A stretch of 64,000 nucleotides of DNA, from positions 1 through 64,000 of the forward strand of contig JAVHNS010000003.1 of the NCBI GenBank assembly GCA_036872755.1, read 5' to 3'. The DNA comes from Orbilia blumenaviensis (lineage: Eukaryota > Ascomycota > Orbiliomycetes > Orbiliales > Orbiliaceae). Made by a program: the position numbers and the translations under genes. The notes below the pieces were generated by a model, which worked only from the letters and a program-made list of their open reading frames with translations, was not told the DNA's origin and ran no database searches. Positions 1 through 10,169 of this stretch are shown here, one piece after another; the stretch's first letter is position 1, and every line of letters begins with the position of its first letter.

Positions 1-4
1 AACC

Positions 5-77
<73 letters not shown>

Positions 78-148
78 AACCCTAACCCTAACCCTAAAAC
101 CCTAACCCTAAATAACCCTAAACCCTAACCCTAAACCCTAACCCTAAC
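1..148. repeat. Telomere repeat array, left chromosome end
   Basis: Uninterrupted C-rich telomere repeats occupy the start of the window, so position 1 is at or very near the physical chromosome end. The units are mixed: CCCTAA (TTAGGG on the other strand), CCCTAAA and a few CCCTAAAA, with one irregular stretch near 106-122 (CCCTAAATAACCCTAAA). The array stops at about 148, where ordinary sequence begins. The TTAGGG type is usual for filamentous ascomycetes. The length variants may reflect telomerase slippage or sequencing error in homopolymers. Confidence 0.97.
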
Positions 149-268
149 CTTCTCTCTCCTAGCCCCTCCATCCAAGCGCTCTGCTGTGGACTCCGACACC
201 GGTATATTCAATCATCTCATGAATTGCCCAGAATATGAACTAAATATAGATTTGAAGTAGACACTGCT

Positions 269-1165
269 TTGTCCAGGGCGGTAAACCAGATACTGTCGAG
301 CCCACACGACGTTTACGCTGCTGGGCCCTCCAGCTTCTCCATAACCACCCCTCAGTTTGGTGCTCCCCAAAGCGATACTGACATCGATACCTCTGCTCCT
401 CCCCGGCTCGAGCCATCCCAAGCCAGCTCATCCCAACGTAAATCCTCCCAGCCAGCTTCGCAGCCGACCTCCTCCCAGAAACAGTCCCAGGGCTCCGATA
501 TCTTGAGTTCTTCCCCCCCTGAAAGGCCCCCAACCTTCTACGAAACCCCCCTCTCCCTACCACTGAGCACCATCGGCGATTCCAGCGTCCCACCAGGGCC
601 CCAGCGTACGCTGAACCATACCAGAGACGATCAAGGACTCTTGAACTGTGCTGCTACCCACGCTGACGCCAGCGTTTGCCTCCCCTTTGAGCTGCCAGAT
701 GTCAACACTTCAGCCTTCAATCTACAAATCATCGCCACTGACTCCGATTTAGATGTCGATGGACTGGATGACTTCCTATCTTTCGTCAAGGACCGATTCT
801 CCAGCTGTGCCATCTGCCAGCTTACAGGCCGTGACGACAGCCATCACCTCCCCAACTGCCCCTACGCCAAGGACCTAGGAACCTTCATCTGGTCCAAGGA
901 GTTCGAAGAGAGGGACAGCAACGCCTTTGAACAAGGGGTACTAGTTTTGGTTTCGCTGGTCCGGATCCTAGCTCCCAGACACCTCAAGCTGGTGAGTGTC
1001 TGGATTGGAGAAGATATCCCTGGGGACTTTGCGGAGTATAAACGTTGGTGCCTACAACCAGCCGACTTCCTGGGTGGTTCCGGCCTTAAAGCCCACCAGA
1101 TCATCCTTGCACTCAAGGATCTGTGGGAAGATGGCACGATCGAATGGGCGGCCGGCAGTATTTAG
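269..1165 (+). pseudogene. Telomere-proximal remnant, possibly the 3' part of a second telomere-linked helicase
   Basis: An open frame of 298 codons begins at a TTG just after an in-frame stop, so it has no convincing start codon. The first ~120 residues are Ser/Pro/Gln-rich low complexity. At about residues 178-195 there is a C-x2-C-x8-H-x4-C cluster (CAIC...HHLPNC), the same spacing as in the C-terminal exon of the full helicase gene at 2214-2750 (CSYC...HISSEC). Both proteins end with a Trp/Cys-containing segment followed by a short leucine-rich helix (ILALKDL here, LLQALDKL there). I infer a 5'-truncated relic of a telomere-linked helicase lying tail-to-tail with the intact copy and cut off by the telomere. 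Around 946-1048 another frame carries further Cys/Trp residues, so a frameshift is possible. It could also be an unrelated zinc-binding protein. Confidence 0.5.
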
Positions 1166-2213
1166 CAACCAAGGATAGATAACCAATGAAAACCGCTAGG
1201 CTCAGGCCCTATTGCATTGCCGGATTTCATCTCGTCAGTAGCATCCCTTCACTTGGGATTCCCTCCGTAGAACGTCTTTCACACAATTTAGTTTTGTAGA
1301 ATACCCTTCGTAATAAGGGATTAGATGTCGCAACGTCGGAAATTTAGCGCTTGTAAAGTCGAATGTATTTGAAGATACCAAGACCACTATCACCATCGCC
1401 ATCACCACCATAACACCACAACTAGAACTACAATCGAATTTCCCTATCCATCAAAATGAACACTTCACCGTGTAAAATAACATCTTCCCTGTCTGATCTC
1501 CCTACCGCCTAGACCCCGACTCCGGATTCCCTACCCTCCTACTTCTAACCCCCAGCAGCCCCAGACCCATACCATCCACCAATTCTATAATCACCATCGC
1601 TTGAAACCATAACTCTCCTGACCTTAAGCATCACGAGCTATCACCCAACCGACAAAGAAGCTCTATGGTTTGTCCCCTGGAATATAGATGTTGGTTTATG
1701 CAGAGCAGATACTAGTGTTTAATACGAGCTTCAAGAACTTTAACACCCAATATACGCTTAACGTACATACAATAGACAAGATAATATGACTCGTGTCTCA
1801 TGAGGAAAGCTCTACCATGTCCGCTTCCATAGTGGAACCCAAGCTTGCAAGCGTCTCCGCCAGCCCTACAAACCCACCAGTTCATAGTCCAGTCATCATC
1901 GGAGCCTTCGACCCAAGTGTCCAATACATTGATGAAGCCTTCGCCTACGCCGCCAAGCCCTTTGGTCCTCTTCATTTTGCGTAGTTGAGGGCAACTGCAG
2001 GATCAAAACGTTAACGGCCACTCCTCTGCTTCGTCGGCTAGGTTTGGGGCCAAAATAAAAAGCTATAATATAATGAAAACCACTGCTATTTCTCCTGCCT
2101 AGCCCCCCGCCACTACTACAGCGGCCGGGTATTTCCTTCCTTCTTTCTTTATTCCTTTATGTATACTTTACTCTACGAATTCATGGCCATAGAAATATAA
2201 TTAATATCGACTT
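1166..2213. other. Intergenic region between convergent subtelomeric genes
   Basis: No gene can be supported here. Only short overlapping open frames (under 90 codons, 1712-1984, both strands) are present, with no recognisable motif. The sequence lies between the 3' ends of the helicase remnant and the full helicase gene and may hold their 3' untranslated regions. Confidence 0.6.
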
Positions 2214-5200
2214 TCATTTCAAGGATAGAAGTTGCAGCTTGTCTAGAGCCTGAAGTAGTCTCCACGCATTAGAATAACCCCCTTTGCATCCACGTAGCCA
2301 CTCTCTCCCGATCGGCTCCAGTTCAACCAACAGCCGCCTCCTAATAGAATCGTCCTCCACCGCCGCCTGGTAAATGGCACGGCATGTAGCCGCTCTGGGG
2401 CAGGCTCTACCCGGACAGTGCTCCTTTGGTATCCCGCACGACCTACATCCCAGCGATGGGAATATTACCTTCTTCATGGGCTTGTATCTCCTACATTCGC
2501 TCGATATGTGATACGCCAGCCGCCCCAAGAAGAAGCAATAGCTGCAGGACTGACCGGCCTCTTCTACATACTCGAGGATTCTAGTGTCCTGGTCCTTGAT
2601 CTGTGCCTGAAATGGCGATATCGGCGCCTTAGAACAGTTATCACAAAGCTTAGCGCCAATCATTACACAATCTCCACCATCAATCCCATCCATGAAGCGA
2701 TTAACTATTGCCCTCCTACATTCCGTAGTGGTGACAGCATCATTGAGAGCCTGTATTATAGTCAGCCTAGAGTATCAACGTTGAATCAGAATGCAACCAA
2801 CATACCGTTCGAGACCGAACCCTCCAAAGTGGCTCTTCGTCACTAACTCCAGTCTCATTCGGCGGCGTCCGGCATATAACAGTGTTAAATTCCGCCCTCC
2901 TACCCTGCTTCACCCAATCCACCATCGACCACGGTAGGCCCAAGTGTATCACTTGATGTATCGGTACATATACATATTCCAAAACCGGGATTGTTGAGAC
3001 CAGAACCCCCCCTCTTGCTACCCAGCATCCGATGATATTATCCTGCGCCCTAAAATCCATGCTACCAGTCAAATAGAACCCGCCGATGGATTCTGCAACA
3101 TCCTCAGCTTGGGCCTCAGACTGGCAGAACACTACAGACCTTAGTTCTGAGCCTAGGCTCAACCGTAAGCGATTGACTCCGGCTAAGAGATTTTCACATA
3201 GGTGGACGCTGTAGATGACATCTTTCAGAGGATCGGCCTTTCGTATGATCTTGAAGGGGCCTGCGGCCAGATACGTCTGAAATACAGGCACTATCGCAGG
3301 GGGCGCAACCGTCGTTATGCATACTACTGGCACCCCAAGCTTGCTTATCCTGCCAGCGGCTAGCTCCACTTCCTGGAAAAAGAAATAGGCATCATCGATA
3401 ACTACTACATCGAAACGGTGTATGTATGCCTGGTGGAGGAAAGCATCGCTGACGGCTACATCAGGAGTTATAACTACCATTCTTTTGGCGATATGCCCAT
3501 CCCAGACCGACGAAGCTATGCCCATACCCTCTGCTAGTTTACAGACGTAATTAGCAGCGCTTGGGGAAGGGACTATGAAAATAAATGAGCGTCTGCTAAT
3601 TGCAACCGCAAGAAGGGCTGCGGTGGTCTTACCATACGGCAGTACCCCCAGAACTGGGACTGGGGAATCCGCCTGTAGGATAGCTTGGGCTAGCTTCGCT
3701 TGTTCCGGGGCTAGCCAGCTGGCCCCTTCGCCGAATTGATTGCGCAGCTCCTGGTGAAGCTCTCTGGGGAAAGGCCCAGGCTTATAGTTAGCGGTATCCA
3801 ACGTTACCTCGGCTGGGAAGGCTGAGTGTCTAAATAGGGGGTGGCAGCCACTCTCATCGCTAACGCCCCTACCAGACCAGGAAACAATAGACGGCTTGAC
3901 CATCCACTGGGGTAGCTGTGGAATCGCTCCAATGAAGAACTGCAAGTTTTTGCTTGCTCGCAGGAACTGGTCTACAGCTATCTCCTCTGCATCTGGCACC
4001 CTTGAAGCGCTCACGCCGTAGTGGCTGTTGTGGACCCTATGAGTGTGATTGAACTGCTTGACTATGGAACTGGACCGATTGCCCATTTCGTCGACGATGG
4101 CCGCCATGTCTTGTACATACCGTCGAACTATAGCAGCGATGATTTGGCGGTAGCTACTTATTCTAAGGGGAAAGCCAAGCACCGGCACAGACTGGTTCTC
4201 TAAGAACTTTGAAACAACCATTGTCTCCCAGGGCTTACCGTCGGTTGAGAATAGTAGGCTTGATCTAGCTAGGCCCAGTCGTTGCTGAAATAGTTCTACT
4301 AGTGGCTCCACCTGGAACATATAGAGAACAAACAGCTGCCCAATGTCGGGAGGGAGGAACCGGCAGACCGAGTTCATTAAACCTGTTATCCCTTGACTTT
4401 TGCTATACGTGCTAAGAATCATGAGCTGGCCGCCAACGATCATGAAGCTTCGTCTTTGAGTGGTATTATATTTCTGGAGCTGCATCAGCTCTGTCCCACG
4501 AGGAGGGCCACCAGACGTTAGCAGCACCGCTAGTGCCAGCCACAGCCGCAGTTGGTAGTCCTTCTCTAGATACGTCATCATAGGGGTGCGGCATAGGCTG
4601 CCGGATCGGTAGTATATATTTCGAAAGTCAGCCTGTATTCGTTCGAGGAGAAGAGTGGGTTGGTAGAGTCTAGAGTTCCGAGGGTCGGTTACAAATGAAT
4701 AGCCCATGTTACATGTAGAAGGATCATCTTTGATGTTGCTGAGCTCTAAAACTTCTACTAGTTTGTCGGTAAACATCATATCTTGTAAAAGACCTCGGAT
4801 ACTAGAAGCTATGCCAGCTATGAAATTGCGGTATTTGTGGAGACAAAACCTTTCCCCATGGTACAGGATAGCAGATCCATCTTCGCTCCAGAATATGTGA
4901 CCGCTATAGAAGCCGTTGTCACTGATAGCCTTCCCATACGCGTGCTGTGATAGCCATTCCCCCATTGGATAATTTTGATTGTCTTTCGTTACGACCAGCA
5001 GCTGTCTAAAGTGAAGGTCGAACTGCTCTTCGAACTGTTGCCCCTCCTGCCCGCCAAACGACTGCCCTTGTTCAGAGCCGACCATCGAATCCGTATCCCC
5101 TTCTTCATCCTCTTCAGTTTCTTCATCATCCAGATCGTAGTCATATTCATCGTCGCTACCGTCGAATTCACTGCCTTGATCATCAGATGGCGCTGGGCTC

Positions 5201-6501
5201 GCTCTTTGGTCATGCTCCTCCTCCTCCCCCCCCTGACCACTGAAAGCCCCCAGAAAATAGCCGGATTTGTTTCCAGAGTCACCTGATTGACTTTGGTTTA
5301 CTTGTAGGCTGGAACAGGTAGCCTTCCATGTATCAGCTAGCACGCATAGTCGGGTGCAGAATGACATTGCAGCGAACGTTGGGGTGCTGCGTTTGGCACT
5401 CTTCCAAGAGTGGCTGTTCCTCTCATAAGCGTCCACGGCCAAGAAGTTGATAATCGGATGCTGAAACCGCGAATCGGTGTTCATAGGTAGCTTAGTTGTA
5501 AGCAGCTTAATTATCAGCTTAAGTATGAGCTGTTGCAGTTGGGTCGAATTTCCAATGGACGCGAATATGTCGTCTATATCGTTTCGGAAACCGTCTAGGT
5601 TCATCCCCGATTTAGCGATTACAGACTTATGTTGTGTCGCGCTGCATATATAGACTACCATCCGAACGAATGTCTTAAAGTAGTGATACTGAGTTACTTT
5701 AGTCTGCCGACCGAAAGGTGCCCTGTCTATTTGGTTTCCGGGTGGGTTTAGGAGCCGTCGGTAATAAGTGCTAGTTTGGTTGATGTAACGGAGAGAGCTA
5801 GTGAGAAGGATTCTAGTAGCAGCGGCTATACTACTGCTATCTAGACCACGGTTCGGTGATGCCAGCGGACGTAGAATGCCAGATACGTAACCAAGATCCC
5901 CATCACAGAAGTTGACCCAGCCAGTTCGCACAAGCCACGGCATTGTTTTCGTCCCAGCTTCTATGTCTACGGTAACATCCAGCTTCTGCTGCTGCAGTTC
6001 TATTAAAGTCGCGAGGTCATTCTGATTCGGTTCAGGGGCTTTAGGGGAGCCATCCTCTGGGTAGACCCGAAAGTATGCCTTCCCCTTTCCATTCACCAAC
6101 TTTTGGCACCAGACCGGTTCCGGTGTGGAGTCAAATCCAATCTTATTTGTCGGGCGCTTCGGGCAGGCACATTTATGGGTGCTTAATGATCTCCTGGTAG
6201 AGAGACATCGGCCGCAGTAGCTACACTGCCAGCCTTGATGCACCTCGAGCGGATGTATCGGTCGGTGTCGTTTCTCAATGTCTACCAGCCTCTCGAATAA
6301 CTCTTCCAATTGTTGCTGTGAAGCCCAGACTTTAGTTCGAAGGATGGTGTTCAGAGCTTTCAGGATGGCGGCTTTTTTAAAGCCGTGGCCGACCAAATGT
6401 CCTGGAGCTCTATTCGGTAGGCAGATGACGCGACATTCTAAGCATACTATGACATCCAGGCCATCGAAGGAGTACCGTGCTAGGTTGAAGTCTTGCAGCA
6501 T
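2214..6501 (-). CDS. Telomere-linked RecQ-like helicase, two exons, 1410 aa
   Basis: Exons are 6501-2806 and 2750-2214. The 55-nt intron (2751-2805) has GTATGT, a CTGAC branch site and ACAG, and joins two open frames in phase. Domains: residues 20-39 Cys/His pair (CLEC...HLVGH) and 93-111 a C2H2-like finger (CSYC...H), as in fungal DUF3505 proteins; a very acidic stretch near 430-480; a central region with GGPPRGTEL (~668); then a superfamily-2 helicase core. The P-loop is GVLPYGKT (~949), shorter than the RecQ LPTGGGKS. Walker B is IDDAY (~1034) instead of DEAH. The C-terminal lobe ends in VIHLGLPWSMVDW...QGRRAEF, where RecQ has QESGRAGR. Exon 2 has TTTECRRAIVNRFMDG and a Cys cluster typical of the family. 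Such genes sit next to telomeres in many fungi. The degenerate motif II and arginine-finger region raise doubt about catalysis. No internal stop is seen. The start chosen is the first ATG before the conserved Cys cluster. Confidence 0.93.
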
Positions 6502-6869
6502 GGCATCTTCAGTTTCTGTTACTCGCTAAATCTCATGTCAGTGTTTAACGCCTTAACACGATTTGAATACGTACTATTTGGTGGAAAAGGTTGTCCATTT
6601 GATCGTTCCAGTTTCGTAGGAGGCAGGTAAGAGTTAGCAGAGGGAGAAGTGTGGTAGAAGATGGGAGAAGCTTGGTAGGAGATGGGGAGAAGTTGGAAGC
6701 CAGTTGGATAGACTGCAATATAAAATAGGAGTTCGAGCTTTCGAAAGTTCGAAATTAAATATTTCAGCTCTGTTGCCGAAGCAACCCTAACGCTAATTCT
6801 AGCATAAACCGTAGTTTTGAAACTACTGCCTAAGCTTGCAAAGGGAAGTACTTTGACTACACGCTCTCG
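6502..6869. other. Helicase gene upstream region
   Basis: Presumed promoter and 5' leader of the helicase gene. It contains purine-rich, GGTAGAAGATGGGAGAAG-like repeats around 6630-6710. A 162-codon open frame on the minus strand spans 6519-7007, but its translation has no recognisable domain and it overlaps the duplicated block at 6870-7190, so I do not call it a gene. Confidence 0.5.
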
Positions 6870-7190
6870 CGTCGTCGATGGCCTCGAAATTAATTGTTCT
6901 CGATACAGTTCGGCATTTACTGTATTTGGATGTGGCTGACAGGGTTCGCCAAACGCCCTGTTCACGAACCGAGCCTCGGCGAGAGTTTCGGGAGGATGTG
7001 GGGGCATACACGGGGCTTAGGAATTTGTGTGCTCGCGAAATCCCACAAAATCAACGCGGATGTCTCCGGAACTGTTATCAATGGTATTAGTTTGCGGCAC
7101 ACCATTCTAGCTATTCAATCCTTTGCAGGGCTACTGCTTCGTCTATGCTCGACTGCTCTACAGGGATCCGGAGTGGAAAGGATTATCTTG
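6870..7190. repeat. Diverged duplicated block, copy A
   Basis: This block is an imperfect direct repeat of 8310-8640. Shared landmarks in the same order include GATTTGGATGTGACTG-like sequence, GAGCCTCGG, GTTTCGGGAGGATGTGGGG, TTTGCG(G/A)CACA and an ATTCAA(T/G)C(C/T)TTT motif. Differences are spread throughout and there are small indels. Copy A lies between the helicase promoter and the first 20-bp repeat array. Confidence 0.75.
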
Positions 7191-7194
7191 TATA

Positions 7195-7590
7195 GGTTGT
7201 AGGCTGGTAGTAAGTAAGCAGGTATAACAGTTAGCTTACGGGCTGGCAGCTAACATGTAAGCGGGCAGTCTAGCCTGCAAGTTAGCAGCTGGTTTGTAAA
7301 CTATTAGCTGGTCACATGCTGTTGGTTAGTACACGGGTAGGCAGTTAGTAACTGGTATACAGGTGAACAGCTAATTGGCGGGCTGGTAGCTAATTAACAG
7401 ACTGGCAGCTAGTTCACAGGCTATTGGTTAGGTCGTGGGTGGTAGTTGGTTCGGAGGCTGGTAATTAGTTCATAGGCTAGCAGCCGGTTCACATGTAGGC
7501 AATCGGTTCGTGGGCGATTGGTTAGTTTGTAGGCCGGTAGTTGGTTCGTAGGCTACTAGCTGGTACATGTACATATGTTAGTAGCCGACT
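7195..7590. repeat. Degenerate ~20-bp tandem repeat array 1
   Basis: About twenty head-to-tail units of roughly 19-22 bp, consensus close to GGCTGGTAGCTGGTTCACA, with frequent substitutions (TAGC/CAGC/TAAC, GGTTC/AGTTC/GGTTA) and small length changes. The periodic GGCTGGTAGCTGGTT core is obvious by eye. It lies upstream of the helicase gene and is typical of subtelomeric minisatellites. Confidence 0.85.
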
Positions 7591-7844
7591 CATTCAGACA
7601 CAGACAAATCAGTCGATTCCTAGCCTGGATTAGGCGTAACACAGCTTTCGTTAAGTATTAACCGTATACTGGCATTCTGGGCAGAAAATCAGTTGCCCAC
7701 AAAGTAGACTTTGGCTGTTGAGTTACTAGAGAGATGAATGTGTAGGTGTATGTCATTTTAGTTTTGCTTACAGATCCTTTTTAAGATTATTCGTTTCGGA
7801 CGGTCATGCAGCACACAGTCACTTGCTAAGCTGGAAGGCAAGTA
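7591..7844. repeat. Spacer block B, diverged repeat of 8160-8300
   Basis: Sequence between the two 20-bp arrays. Its first half (about 7600-7730: AATCAGTCGATT, TTAGGCGTAACACAGCT, AAGTAGACTTTGGCT) aligns in order with 8160-8300 (AATCGATTTTTGG, TAAGCATAACGCAGCT, GAGTAAACTCTGGCT). The ends of array 1 and array 2 are therefore each followed by a copy of the same block, which suggests duplication of array plus flank. Confidence 0.65.
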
Positions 7845-8155
7845 CAACAACTAGTTCACGGGCTAGCAGCTAGCACGTAGATATGAACGCTGATCCGCAA
7901 GCTAGTAGCTGGTCCGCAGGTTGGTAACTGATTTATGGATTATTTGCTGGGTTATAAATTAGTAGGGCAGGTAAGCTAGCGCTTGGTTTACAGATTGATG
8001 ACTGGTCCGTAGATTAGTAGCTAATTCGTAAGCTGGTAGCTGGTTCCCAGGCTACTAGTAATTCACAGGCTGGCAGCTAGCTCACAAACTAGTAATTAGT
8101 TCGCAGGTTGCCAGCTAGTTCGCAGGCTAGTGGCTAGCTCACAAGTGGACGATTT
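7845..8155. repeat. Degenerate ~20-bp tandem repeat array 2
   Basis: A second array of the same ~20-bp family as 7195-7590, for example AAGCTGGTAGCTGGTTCCCA and AGGCTGGCAGCTAGCTCACA. It is more diverged in its first half and most regular between about 8000 and 8150. The orientation is the same as array 1. Confidence 0.82.
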
Positions 8156-8309
8156 TATAATTCATCTAAATACAAAAGAATCGATTTTTGGACTAACCTA
8201 AGCATAACGCAGCTGACATTGGGTATTAAATATAAGTTAGTGATATAGGCAGCATATTGACTGCTTACGGAGTAAACTCTGGCTACTACGCTAGAAGTCG
8301 GAACAATAG

Positions 8310-8640
8310 GCACCATCTCTAATACTAGATTTGGATGTGACTGAACAAAACATCCTAGACCCGTTTGTTGGACTGAAGTTGAGCCTCGGAGACGGTTTCG
8401 GGAGGATGTGGGGCATATTTGGGATCTAGGAATTCGCGTGTTTGCTTGCAAGATTTTATTCTTTTCCGGGCCTACAAAGCTACTATTAATGACACTAGTT
8501 TGCGACACATTACTTTGGCTCTAGTTATTCAAGCTTTTATAGGATTATTGTTTTGTTTATAGTTGTCTGGTTTATTGGTTAGTTGGGTGTTGGCTGATTT
8601 AGCCGCCCACGCGACCGTCTACTCAAGCTGCAGGGATCCC
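8310..8640. repeat. Diverged duplicated block, copy A'
   Basis: Second copy of the block at 6870-7190, in direct orientation, including the invariant GTTTCGGGAGGATGTGGGG stretch near 8394. No open frame is conserved between the two copies, so the homology looks non-coding or long decayed. Confidence 0.72.
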
Positions 8641-9222
8641 GGATATAGTCAATGTGCTTATTAATACCCATAGTTTTGTAGGTGAGAGCCATCTCAATAG
8701 TTATACTGTTGAACGGATCTCACTTTGGGACCAGATGAACCTCGTGTATGAGTTTTAAAGAACTTGAAAGAGCAGCAATCCAACCTAATTTTAGGAAGCC
8801 ATATCTGCCCAAAAAAACTTAGCTGTATATATACATGTAAGATGGTTAGTTTTATATAATCGTTTCCAGATCGTCTACGTGATCTACAGATACAATACCA
8901 CCGGCATAGTCAAGGGCGGTAACAGCAACTCAAATAGAATGTGTACCACTACTTTAATTATGAAGACCTATCGATGTACATCTATCCCAGTCCCACCCGG
9001 CGAATAAACTTAGATGGCGGTATTACTGATTCTTTTTATATCATATCTTGAGTCCAAACCTCTACTTAGCGCTGAAGATAGTTACAATTTGAATTACATC
9101 GTAACAAACGCTTTTACACAATGACTTATTATATATCGAAATATATTTTTATTTACCGTCTACCATAGCTGGTAACCCTTCTTGCGTGTCTGCATGTCTT
9201 CTCTAAACTAGTCTTCTAAGCA
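8641..9222. other. Intergenic subtelomeric sequence without recognisable features
   Basis: Moderately A/T-rich sequence with no open frame of note, no RNA gene and no clear repeat visible by eye. It separates the helicase-associated repeats from the duplicated repeat domain that begins at 9223. Confidence 0.55.
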
Positions 9223-9540
9223 GTGGCACTAGCAAATTTGTATAGTGGCGCCGCTAAATTAAACCTTAAGTCCACTACCTATATATATCTGCTTACTGAG
9301 TATCTATCCATCTACCTACGGTTGTGGCGCCAACAAATTTGTATGGTGGCGCTGCAAAACTCCAGAATTATCATATATGCCTATTTACCGGGCGTCTACT
9401 CACTTACTAGTTACATGTACGTCGATACAGCCCTGCACTCAGAAATTTTGGCGGTGGCGCCACAAAACCGATAAATCACTCCCGAATACATTCTTTATAG
9501 TTATGCGCTCAGAAAGATGTTAAACTGACTGACTAACTGA
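9223..9540. repeat. GTGGCGCC-motif dispersed repeat, copy 1
   Basis: Contains three spaced copies of a motif related to GTGGCGCCAACAAATTTG (around 9225, 9325 and 9450) and a shared tail AACTCCAGAATTA...TATTTACCGGG. The block matches 11270-11520 in order, down to the GATGTTAAAC junction near 9518 and 11496. It marks the start of the first of two higher-order copies that fill 9.2-13.1 kb. The short open frames in it are by-products of repeat structure. Confidence 0.8.
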
Positions 9541-9612
9541 CTGACTAAACGAACGGACAAAAGCAGTTGCACGCTAACTTACATACAGATCCTTCAGTCA
9601 TGCCCACTTGGA

Positions 9613-9711
9613 CTGTCCTATGAGGCTGTCCTATGAGTGTCCTATGAGACTGTCCTATGAGCGTCCTATGAGTGCCCTATGAAGAGGAGGAGGAGGAGGA
9701 GGAGGAGGAGG
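9613..9711. repeat. GTCCTATGAG short tandem repeat and (GAG)n microsatellite
   Basis: Six spaced copies of (G)TCCTATGAG, separated by 1-4 nt variants, run from 9613 to about 9682. They are followed directly by about nine GAG triplets (9683-9711). This is simple-sequence expansion with no coding potential. Confidence 0.9.
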
Positions 9712-10169
9712 CTGTTTTTAGGATCCTACGACAGCACAACTCACCGGCCATCAAACCATTTCTATTTAACTGCCTTTCTCCCAGTCTAACGGTACCTTGC
9801 AACTCCTGCGGCCGCACGTGATAGTTTTCCTAAAATTTCTTACTTGGTCTGAAAACGGAATAACTGTTTGAAGTGATTGCATAGGCCTACTTGTGTAGTA
9901 ATTACCGTACAGGGTTTTGGCTAGTTTCTCAAGACGGTTTACAGAAAAAAGGGAACTTAATTAAAACAGTATAAATAACAACTTGAAAGACAATAAGACG
10001 GCTTGATTTCTTTTTAAAATGTTTCATTATTCGGAAGCAGTCCTAGAAAAGTACCCAAACCCCCTACGGTATGCAGCAGTTAAAACAATGTACTAGCTAG
10101 CACGGATGAACAATTCCCGTAGGAACTTGTTGGAGAAGACAACCTTCCCTCAGCTGGTCAAACACGAGT

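Noticed and set aside
240..593. 117-codon open frame on the minus strand opposite the helicase-like remnant
   Set aside because: Arg/Gly-rich translation typical of the antisense of Ser/Pro-rich coding sequence; no motif.
6519..7007. 162-codon minus-strand frame just upstream of the helicase
   Set aside because: No recognisable domain, overlaps a duplicated block and is not conserved in the second copy of that block.
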